From CAYSPT01 sp964432985 (GTDB taxonomy: Bacteria > Muiribacteriota > CAYSPT01), in the NCBI GenBank assembly GCA_964432985.1, contig CAYSPT010000011.1, forward strand, positions 36,913 through 100,912: a DNA stretch of 64,000 nt, in the 5' to 3' direction. Below are positions 1 to 10,100 of this stretch, piece after piece (within the stretch, counting starts at the first letter, position 1; each line of letters opens with the position of its first letter). The notes below the pieces were generated by a model. It was not told the DNA's origin. It made no database searches and worked only from the letters and a program-made list of their open reading frames with translations. The position numbers and the translations under genes are program-made.

Positions 1-1064
1 GGCTGCCCGCTGATTTTAGACCAGTATTTGAGATTCTTGAAAAAATCGGAAACGACGGTTGCACCCGATTTTATCTCAACCGCCCGACACCCGGCGCCAC
101 GCTCGAGCAGGCAGTCAATCTCATGCCCCGGCTTATCCCGCCAGTAGTAACAGTTCGTGCTCCTGACCCGGTTGAAAACAGATTTGAAGATCTCACTTAT
201 AATGAACGACTCGAACAAATGTCCCCGCAGGTAATGGGTACGAAGCTGTTCAGCCGTCTCCAGACCGAGCAGGGAGCACACCAGCCCGGTATCATAGAAG
301 TACAGCTTCGGTGACTTGATTATCCTCTTGTTGAAGTTCTTGTAGTATGGCTGCAAGAGGAAGATAATGAAGCTTGCTTCCAGGATGGAAATCCAGGCAC
401 GCACCGTGTTGTGCGACACCCCGAGATCGTTGCCCAAAGAACTCATATTGAGCACCTGCCCTACCCGGCCGGCGCACAGCTTGAGAAACCGCTGGAACGT
501 GTTCAGATCGGAGATATTCTTGATCAGCCTGACATCCCGTTCCACATACGCCTGGATGTAAAAGGGATACCACTCCCCGGGTGCCAGGTCCTTGTCGTAG
601 AGGCGCGGGTAAAAACCGTTGAAGAGATGCCGGACATAATCGTCTTCCTGTTTTCCCACCGAGGCCAGTTCCTCCAGGCTCAACGGCAGGAGATTGAGGA
701 TGGCCGCCCTTCCCGCCAACGACTGCGATATCTGCTCGGACATGAGAAAATGCTGGGACCCGGTCAACAGGTATTGGCCCGGTTCGTCCCGGTCGTCTAC
801 TGCAGTCTGTATGTAGGAGAACAGCCTGGGAGCCCGTTGGGCTTCGTCGATAATCACGTGCAGCCCGTGCTCCTGAAGGAATCCCCGGGGGTCGTCGATC
901 GCAAACTCCCGCTTGTCATGCTCCTCGAGCGATACATAGGTGTAACCGGGAAACGCACTGCGGGCCAACGTGGTTTTGCCGGATTGGCGAGGACCTATCA
1001 GGCAGACAACCGGAAACTTGCCGGCAAATGCAACAAGGTTTTCGGTCAATGTTCTGGGTATCAT
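1..1064 (-). CDS. AAA+ ATPase with DUF4143 domain (3' end cut by window edge)
   Basis: The frame is open from an ATG at 1064 to the window edge, about 354 residues, so the C-terminus is missing. A Walker A motif (GPRQSGKTT) lies at residues ~24-32, a Walker B (VIIDEAQ) at ~70-76 and a sensor-like LLTGSQ at ~99-104. A helix-turn-helix-like stretch (LGNDLGVSHNTVRAW) follows near residue 220. The end carries the GHEIDCLL ... AVEIKSG strand pair seen in DUF4143 proteins, which resembles a PD-(D/E)xK nuclease core. Family members are common accessory ATPases of unproven function. No ribosome-binding site is seen; a strong promoter places transcription start at or next to the ATG, so the mRNA may be leaderless. 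It lies downstream of, and co-oriented with, the giant lipoprotein gene but has its own promoter. Confidence 0.9.
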   Translation of the reverse strand, partial: MIPRTLTENLVAFAGKFPVVCLIGPRQSGKTTLARSAFPGYTYVSLEEHDKREFAIDDPRGFLQEHGLHVIIDEAQRAPRLFSYIQTAVDDRDEPGQYLLTGSQHFLMSEQISQSLAGRAAILNLLPLSLEELASVGKQEDDYVRHLFNGFYPRLYDKDLAPGEWYPFYIQAYVERDVRLIKNISDLNTFQRFLKLCAGRVGQVLNMSSLGNDLGVSHNTVRAWISILEASFIIFLLQPYYKNFNKRIIKSPKLYFYDTGLVCSLLGLETAEQLRTHYLRGHLFESFIISEIFKSVFNRVRSTNCYYWRDKPGHEIDCLLERGAGCRAVEIKSGATVVSDFFKNLKYWSKISGQ

Positions 1065-1070
1065 GGTTTA

Positions 1071-1111
1071 AGTATAGTACAAAATGGACAAATTGTAAAT
1101 GTTATTTACAA
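1071..1111 (-). promoter_or_regulatory. Promoter and palindromic operator of the DUF4143 ATPase
   Basis: On the minus strand TTTACA (1094-1099) and TATACT (1071-1076) are separated by exactly 17 bp, each matching five of six sigma-70 consensus bases. The -35 hexamer sits inside a perfect inverted repeat TTGTAAAT-GTT-ATTTACAA (1093-1111). The -10 box ends seven bases before the ATG, which predicts a leaderless transcript. Repression through the palindrome is inferred; no regulator is assigned. Confidence 0.6.
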
Positions 1112-1124
1112 AATGACATATATT

Positions 1125-4100
1125 CTACTTCGTCTCAAGCGCCTCCAGGCGTGACATGATCTCGGTGTTCTGCGCCTCCAGTGCTTCGATACGCTTATCC
1201 CTGGCGGCCAGCTCGGATTCTTTTTCCATCCTCAGAGACTCGATCTCGTCGTCCTTCTGCGCTTTGAGCTCCTTGATGGCGTTTATCAGCACGAAGGTAA
1301 ATGGGCTTGAATCGAAGCTGTAAAACTCGGTTTTTTCAGCATCTTCAGGTTCTAATTTGGCCATAAATGTAGAAATCGTATACGGGGCAATATTGATCAC
1401 ATCCTGCGCAACAACCCCTATTCCCTCAGCTCCCCGGGGCCGGGCCGCTTTTCCATTCAAGCGATAGCTGACCGGATTTATTTGCACGACAGTATCCAGG
1501 CCGTCAGTAAAGGGTTGTATGTCTTCCTTGAGTCGTTCATCCGAGACGATTGTCCACGTATTGCTCGTCGGTTTGGCGGCTGAATCGGTGGACAACTCGA
1601 GCTGGTAACTCGGGTTGGTGGTGCCGATACCGACATTGCCGCCGTTCAGACTCATGACGTGCTTGGTTCCAACATCTCCCGATGCATCCGTACCTTGATC
1701 CCACACAAAGAAATCGATTGAATTCTCATTGTCTGCACTACTACGGTGGCGAGATTTAATAGCGTGTGTGTAACTGGAAGCTATTGATAATAGTATCTGG
1801 TTAATGTCATTATTGAAACTTACACCATCGCCAGACCTGAGTCGTAAAGCATCCTCAAGCCCATCCGGATCAATATCAACCCTGGCCCCCGGCGCGGTGG
1901 TGCCGATGCCGACCTTGCCGGCTGAGTTAATCTGCATTCTTTCCGTGAACGTGTCCGACGTCGAGTTCCAGTGACCGATCTGGATAGCCTCGCCATCCTC
2001 AGTGACAATATCCCCTTCTGTCGCATTTGCCCCGGTAATGTAAATGCCAGGTTCTCCGCTGGGATCATAAACGCTCAGCAAACCTTCAGGAGTAGTCGTG
2101 CCGATACCGACCCTGCCGCTGCTTTCCATGAGAGTCAAGTACCCGTTCACCGGATCGATCCGCAGGCGCGTAGTCGTATCGTAGATGCCGAACTCGTCAT
2201 CCGAGTCGCGGGCCCACAATTTCCACTCCTTGGTCCCACTCAACAGAGAGAGTTGGGACTCGTTGGCGTCATCCGTCTCGATGCGGTGGATAACATCCTC
2301 CCCGGTTCCCCTAACATGCAGCTTGGTGGCAGGGGTGGCACCGATACCGACGTATCCGTTGTTGTCTATCGTCATTCTTGTAAGGGGCGAGGTAGCGCCA
2401 TTCGCGGTCGTCCCAAACTTCAGCTTGCCGCCGCCAGCTGTGCCAGTCCAATTTTCAGCTGCTTGAGCCCAGATATAGGCAGCGGCTCTATGACTTGATC
2501 CCGAATGGCCGTAATAATAGAGTGTTCCAAGTATGTCATTTGACTGCACCGCCGCCGGGGATGCAGCGGTCCCCCGGGCAAACCTGAAATAAATTTCCGG
2601 ATCGGCGTTGGCATGATCATAATAACTTTCAATGTATATCCCCTGGTCAAGGCCATCTTTAAACAAGTGAAGGGATTTCGCAGGCGCCGTGGTGCCGATA
2701 CCGACCTTGCCGGCGTTGGTGATGCGCATACGCTCGGCGTTCTCGGTGGTGAAGGCGATGGTGCCGTCGGTGGTGGCGTCGGTGACCTCCACCTTGCTGT
2801 CGTCGGCGCTGATGCTGGAACCGGCGGGCAGGTTAGTCAGGGCGGAGCCGTTGCCCGCGAATGCGGTGGCCGTGACGGTGCCGTTGACATCGAGCTTGGA
2901 CGATGGGCTGGTAGAGCCGATGCCGACGTTGCCGGAGCTGTCGATATACAGATGCTCGGTACCGGCGGTACCGAGAGCCATGAGGTCCGTGGAATGCTTG
3001 TAGGTTATCCGTCCCCGGTAGGCTGCGTCCCCAGATGTCCCGTCGGCAAAAGCAATGGCACCTTCGTCAACCGTTCTCCCCGCGATGGTAATCCCGCTGG
3101 GTCCCTCTTCATGAATAACTAGATTATTAAAAGAAGCACTATAATCCTTCGGGTTGGTGGTGCCGATGCCGACGTTGCCGTCGTTTAGGATGACCATCTT
3201 CTCGCTGCCAGCAGTGATGAACTGAATCTCGCCGCCGCTGGTGGAGTCGCTGTCAGCGGTGATGAGCATGTCAGCGGTGTTGGATATAGAGGATGCCGCT
3301 CCAACGCCGGCATCGAGTTGGACGATGGACATAGTGGGTTTTGTATCTATTCCAGTATGAGTGTTAACTGCAGCACCTTCGACGTGATAAATCCTCATTT
3401 CAATAAAATCGCCTGCCTGTAAATCCAAGACTTCAACAAGATCATTTCCAAGAGCTTGATTTGTATATGAACTTGTTTCGATTACTTTTTTAATTCTTAC
3501 TCCATTGTAAAAAAAAGCTAATTGCATCTGCTCCCCACCATCATTATTGATATGGTAATAATATCCAATAACCATATACTTTCCTGACTTCTGAATAAGA
3601 AAACGGTTGTTTGATTCATCAGCAATTCCCCCAATGTCAAATTCCACATTATCAAAAGCGATTGTCGTGTATACTCCGTTGGGTAGACTCTGTGCTGCAT
3701 CTCGCACCATCTTCGCCATGTGAGCCGTGCTGCCGGCGGTGGCGGCCATCTCTTCCCAACCGGTGTTGGTGCCGTCACCGGAGGCCTTGCGGTAGACCTT
3801 ACCGCTGGCGTGATCGGCGTAGATAGAGCCGAGCTGCGCGATGACCACTCCTTCGGGCGCGCCGGAACCGGTGTAGATGCCCATGGAGTCGGTGTTGGTA
3901 GTGTCGGTCAGGCTGATGAATTCGGTGTCCTCGGCGCCCGCCACTGTGAGCGTGCCGTCGGGTGTATCGGTGCCGATAGCGACCTTGCCGGCGGTGGTGT
4001 AGACGTCACCGGTACCCGTCCAGGAATCGTTGGTGGTGTCCGCAGCGCCGGCGGTAATGCCGTCGAGTTTGGTGCCGTCTGCGGCGATGTCCCGTCCATC

Positions 4101-7100
4101 CACGGTCCCGGAAACAGCGATATTGCCGGCCACGTCCAGGACTTCAACCGGCGTGGCCGATCCGATGCCGATCTTACCGTCGTTGAGGATGACCATACGT
4201 TCGCTACTGCCGGTGATGAACTGAATCTCGCCGCCGTCGGCGCTGTCGCTGTCGGCGGTGATGAGCAAGTCTTCTGCATTGGACATGGCGGTGGCATCCC
4301 CGCCTCCCGCGGCGTCGAGTTGGATGATGGACATTCTGGGTTTAAATTGTGCTGCAGTAGAGGTAGATAATCCTGATCCCGTACCAGCCTTAATATAAAA
4401 TTCAATGTAATCTCCTTCAACAAGATCAAAAACTTCCGTTATAGGACCAGGTACTTCACAACCAGCTAATTTGTAATAATGACGGTAAAGCATCTGTGAC
4501 GTACCGTTTTTATATATCAGGGAATCAATATGTCCAGACGGCATATTTTCACCCGTCCAGAAAGCTGAAACAATGTACTTTCCCGCTTTCTGGATAATGA
4601 AACGGTTATTTGTCACATCCGCCATTCCTCCTACATCAAACTCAACATTATCAAAATCAACAGCTGTAATCTCAAGTTCAGTTAGACTCTGGGCAGCATC
4701 CCGCCTCATCTTCGCCATGTGAGCCGTACTGCCGGCGGTGGCGGCCATTTCCTCCCAGCCGGTGTTGGTGCCGTCGCCGGAGGCCTTGCGATAGACCTTG
4801 CCGCTGGCGTGATCGGCGTAGATAGAGCCGAGCTGCGCGATGACCACTCCTTCGGGCGCGCCGGAACCGGTGTAGATGCCCATGGAGTCGGTGTTGGTTG
4901 AATCCTCCAGGCGGATGAGTTCGGTATCCTCAGCATCGGTGACAGTGAGCCTAGCGCCGGGACTTGAGGTACCTACGCCGACCTTGCCGGATGTGGTATA
5001 GACGTCATCGGTCCCCGTCCAAGAATCGTTGGTGGTGTCGGCGGCGCCAGCAGCAATGCCATCGAGTTTGGTGCCGTCTGCGGCGACGTCCCGTCCGTCG
5101 ACCGTACCGGTAACCGCGATGTTGCCTACCACGTCAAGGATCTCTGCCGGGGTATCCGAACCTATCCCCACCTGGCCGTCATTGAGGATGACCATCTTCT
5201 CGCTGCCGGCGGTGACGAACTGGATCTCACCCCCGTCGGTGGAGTCGCTGTCGGCGGTGACGAGCATGTCGGCGGTATTGGATATGGAGGACGCCGCTCC
5301 TACGCCTGCATCGAGTTGGACGACAGACATGCGCGGCTTATAATATTCACCTGTATGTGTATTCATTGCAGTTCCCTTACTGTGTTTTACAGCAAACTGA
5401 AGATAATCATTTTCCACTAGATCTAAAACATCAGTAATAATTGCAGAAGAATACGCTGATCCAGCATGAATGTGCGTAAACGCAACTGAAGATCCATTTT
5501 TTTGAATTCGTGCTTCCATGGACGATCCAGCAGTGGCGGTACTGCTTGACCAAAACCCTGTTACCACATATTTTCCTGTTTTCTGGATGACAAACCGATC
5601 ATTTGTTTCATCTGCCATCCCTCCAACATCAAATTCAACTGTATCAAATTCAATATCTGTAATCGTAGTATTCGGAATACTTTGTGCTGTCTCCCTGGTC
5701 ATCTTAGCCATGTGGGCGGTGCTGCCGGCGGTGGCGGCCATCTCTTCCCAGCCGGTATTGGTGCCGTCCCCGGAAGCCTTGCGGTAGACCTTGCCGCTGG
5801 CGTGATCGGCGTAGATGGATCCGAGTTGCGCGGTGACTGCCCCTTCGGGAGCGCCCGAGCCGGTGTAGATACCCATAGAGTCGGTGTTGGTGGTGTCGTT
5901 CAGGCTGATGAACTCGGTGTCTTCTTCGCCCGCTACCGTAAGCGTGCCGTCGGGAGTGTCGGTGCCGATGGAGACCTTGCCGGCGTCGAAATAGGCGTCT
6001 GTGTCGGTCTGCGTCCACAGTCCTCCGCCTCCGGCGTCAAGCTGGACGATGGACATTCTAGGTTGGTTTTCTTCGTTTGTATGAGTCGATATAGCACTGC
6101 CTTCGGTATGTCTCACAACCATTGTCACATTATCGCCAGCTTGCAAGTCAACAACATCAGTAATAAAAGGACTTGCGCCAGAATTTGCTGCTGGACTCAT
6201 TCTCGATGAATGTAGTTTTGATACACCATTGATATAAATGTCGCAAACAACTTTTTCTCCGTCATCAATAACAGCAGCTGTTACCCATGATGCAGAAATC
6301 AAATACTTACCAGATTTCTGGATAGTGAAACGATTGTTTGTTTCATAAGCCACTCCTCCCACATCAAACACTACCGTGTCAAAATCGATAGTTGTATAGG
6401 TTGCATGTGGGATACTCTGAGCCGCGGCTCTCGTCATCTTCGCCATGTGAGCGGTGCTGCCGGCGGTGGCGGCCATCTCCTCCCAGCCGGTGTTGGTACC
6501 GTCGCCGGAAGCCTTGCGGTAGACCTTCCCGCTGGCGTGATCGGCGTAGATGGACCCGAGCTGTGCGGTGACTACCCCTTCGGGAGCACCGGAGCCGGTG
6601 TAGATGCCCATGGAGTCGGTGTTGGTTGAATCCTCCAGGCGGATGAGTTCGGTATCCTCGGCATCGGTGACGGTGAGTTTTGCACCGGGACTGGATGTGC
6701 CGACACCAACTTTGCCGGACGTGGTGTAGACGTCATCAGTACCGGTCCAGGAGTCGTCGGTGGTGTCGGCGGCGTCAGCTGCAATACTGTCTAGCTTTGT
6801 GCCATCAGCGGCGATGTCTCGTCCGTCAACTGTGCCGGTGACCGCGATGTTGCCCGTCACATCCAGAATCTCTGCCGGAGTATCCGATCCGATCCCAACC
6901 TTGCCATCGTTGAGAATGACCATCTTCTCGCTGCCGGCGGTGACGAACTGGATCTCGCCGCCGCTGGCGCTGTCGCTGTCGGCGGTGACGAGCATATCGG
7001 CGGTGTTGGATATGGATGATGCCGCGCCTACGCCGGCGTCGAGCTGGATGACGGACATAGTGGGGGCATATTGTTGGTTTGATAATATGTTCTCGGTATT

Positions 7101-10100
7101 AAACGCAGCTCCTTCATTATGCTTTACTTTCATCTTGATAGTATCGCCAACTTGGAAATCCAGTATTCTAGTTATTTCCGTATCTACCGTGATATTTGCA
7201 GAACGTCCCAGTCCATCGGACGCAGCTATTGCAGCATCATTCACAACAAGGTAAATCCTTACGTATTCAGAATCATCCATGACTGCAGGAGTTCTTATAC
7301 TGGCCGTTATTAAGTATTTTCCAGCTTTCTGAATGGCGAATTGATCATTTGTGTCATCACCAATTCCGCCAATATTAAAGTCAACAGTATCAAATGCGAT
7401 TAATGTTGCTGAGTCGTGAGGGATACTCTGCGCCACGGTTCTGGTCATCTTTGCCATGTGGGCAGTGTTCCCAGCGGTGGCGGCCATCTCTTCCCAACCG
7501 GTGTTGGTGCCGTCACCGGAGGCCTTGCGGTAGACCTGGCCGCTGGCGTGATCAGCGTAGATGGATCCGAGCTGCGCGGTAACCGCCCCTTCGGGAGCGC
7601 CGGAACCGGTGTAGATGCCTATAGAATCTGTGTTGGTTGAATCCTCAAGACGTAGCAATTCGTTATCCTCTACATCGGTGACGGTGAGCTTCGCGCCGGG
7701 TACCGTGGTGCCGATGCCGACGTTACCTGAGGAGATGACCAACTGATCGGTGCCGGCTACCAGGCCGTTGGCTGGCAGGGTGAGGGTGCCGGTCATGGTG
7801 TCGCCGGTAGTGTTCACCCAGCTGTCCGCTGTGGCAGCCATGAATTCGTTCACCTCTGCAGTGGCGGCGGAGCCCAGGCCCAGGGTTGCACGCTGGGCGG
7901 CGGCGTCCGCGTCGTCGAGAAGTGTCCGGCCGGCGGTAGATAGCGGCGTTACCGCATAGGTGTCGGTACCGGTGGTGTAGAGCATTTTGTCAGCCGCTGT
8001 GGTCAGACCGGATATGGACTCAAGCGCCGCGTGAAACGCCTGCACATCGGCGCCGATGGCGTCCGTCATGATCGCACCGGCTTCCGCCACGGTAGTGGGA
8101 TTAGTAACGTCGGCGCCCGCGGTGATATCGTCCAGCTTGGCGCCGTCCGCGGACAGGTCGCGCCCGTCGATGGTGCATCCGGCGGCGATCTCCACGGTGG
8201 CCCCCAGGTAGACGGTCCCGGCCACCTTCAGCTTGTAGGCACCCGGATCGGCGGTGCCGATTCCCACGCTGTCCCCGGCGGTGGTGAGAGTGACGATGCC
8301 GGTGCCTTCGGTCCAACCGCCGGCGCTGCCCGTGGGTTGAATGTCCAGGGCTTTCCACTCGCTTCCGGTATAGCCCTCGAAGGTGCCGCCGTTGAACCGG
8401 ATGGTACCGGCGTTGGTACCGGTGGTGGTCCCCAGGATAAGACCACCTTCCACATGCAGCTTGTCTGCCGGGGCCTCGGTGCCGATGCCGACATTGCCGT
8501 CCTGAACGCGTAATACTTCTGTCACACCATCATTGAGGGTTATTGATCCGGTGTCCATGCATGTCAACTTGAGCATATCGTTACCGCCACCATGGGCGAT
8601 AAATGATTTAACTGCTATACCTTCATAAAAGCGAATATAGGTGTTGTAGCCGGTGTTGTTCACCAGGCTTAAACCGTCGTTGTTAGAGGTGGTAACCACC
8701 GTCAGCCTGGTGGTGGGACCTCCGGTACCAATGCTTACGGAACTTTCGGTGGTAAGAACGCCGTCACCGACACTCCACGGCGAATAGAGGTTTATCGTCC
8801 CTTCGGTAAGGTCGTCGGTGGTTTTTGCGGAAAACGCGGTATCGAATCCCCCCGAAGTGAAGTACTTGTTGGTGGAACCTTCCGACAGGTTGTCGGTGGT
8901 CTTTCCGGACAGGGCCGTTTCGAACCGTGCCTGGGTGTAGTAGAGATTATCACCTTCCGCAACCGCAGTAGTGGTCAACGTTTCCCAGGTCTTATCACCA
9001 CGGAAGTACTCGGTAGTGGCCCCGGTGGTGAGAGCCGCTTCCTTGCCATCCACCGCTGTCTGCAGGCTGTCGATGTCGCCTTGAAGACCATCAAGTTCGC
9101 CCTGCAGGTCGGTCTGACTGGAAAGCGTGCCGGTGATGCCGCCCCAGGCAGTGCCCGCCTGGAAATCGGGGGTCCAGTTCTCCCACCGCGACTTGGAAGC
9201 GCTGTATTTCAGTATCTGCCCGTCACCGGGTGAGGTGAGAGCAACATCCAATAGATCGCCGGTCTGCTTTCCGCTGAAGGCGGCGTCGAATGCCGTCTGG
9301 GTGAAATACTGGTTGGTTGAACCCTTGGTTATATCGTCGGCGGTCTTCCCGGCCAGGGACGCGTCAAACCGGTCCTGGGTGTAATAGAGGTTGTCACCTT
9401 CGGTTACCGCCGAGCTGCTCAACGTCTGCCAGGTCTTGTCGCCCCGGAAGTACTCTGTGGTGGCGCCGGCAGTGAGAGCCGCTTCCTTACCATCCACCGC
9501 CGTCTGCAGGCTGTCTATGTCACCTTGCAAACCATCAAGTTCGCCCTGCAGGTCTGTCTGGTCGGCCAGGGTGCCGGTGATTCCACCCCAGACCGCATCC
9601 GCTGTAAAATCAGGCGTCCAGTTCTCCCACTGTGATGTGGATGAATTGTACTTCAACAGTTGTCCATCACCGGGAGTGCTGAGTGTTACATCGGAGAGAT
9701 CACCGGCCTGCTTTTGACCTAAAGCGGCGTCGAATCCTGACTGGGTGAAGTACTTATTGTTGGATCCTTCCGTGATATCGTCGGTGGTCTTCCCGGTCAG
9801 GGACGCGTCGAACCGCGTCTGGGTGTAATAGAGGCTGTCGCCTTCCGCAACAGCGGTGGTGGTCAACGTCTGCCAGGTCTTGTCGCCCCGGAAGTACTCG
9901 GTGGTGGCCCCGGTGGTGAGAGCCGCTTCTTTGCCTTCCACCGCTGTCTGCAGACTGTCGATGTCGCTTTGCAGGCTGTCAAGTTCGCCCTGCAGGTCCG
10001 TCTGATCGGAAAGCGTACCGGTGATATCGCCCCAGGTGGTGTCACTGGTGGAGCCCGATGAATCAAGCGCCTTCCATTCCTGTCCGTCGTAGCCTTTGAA

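Noticed and set aside
411..1154. 247-codon plus-strand frame at the left edge
   Set aside because: It is antisense to the DUF4143 ATPase, which has Walker motifs and a promoter.
2613..4370. Several plus-strand frames of 100-216 codons over the giant lipoprotein gene
   Set aside because: They repeat in step with the coding repeats of the minus-strand gene and have low-complexity products; they are shadows of its high-GC third positions.
3310..7640. CRISPR-like array
   Set aside because: The repeats are about 190 bp, coding and separated by about 400-bp in-frame domains.
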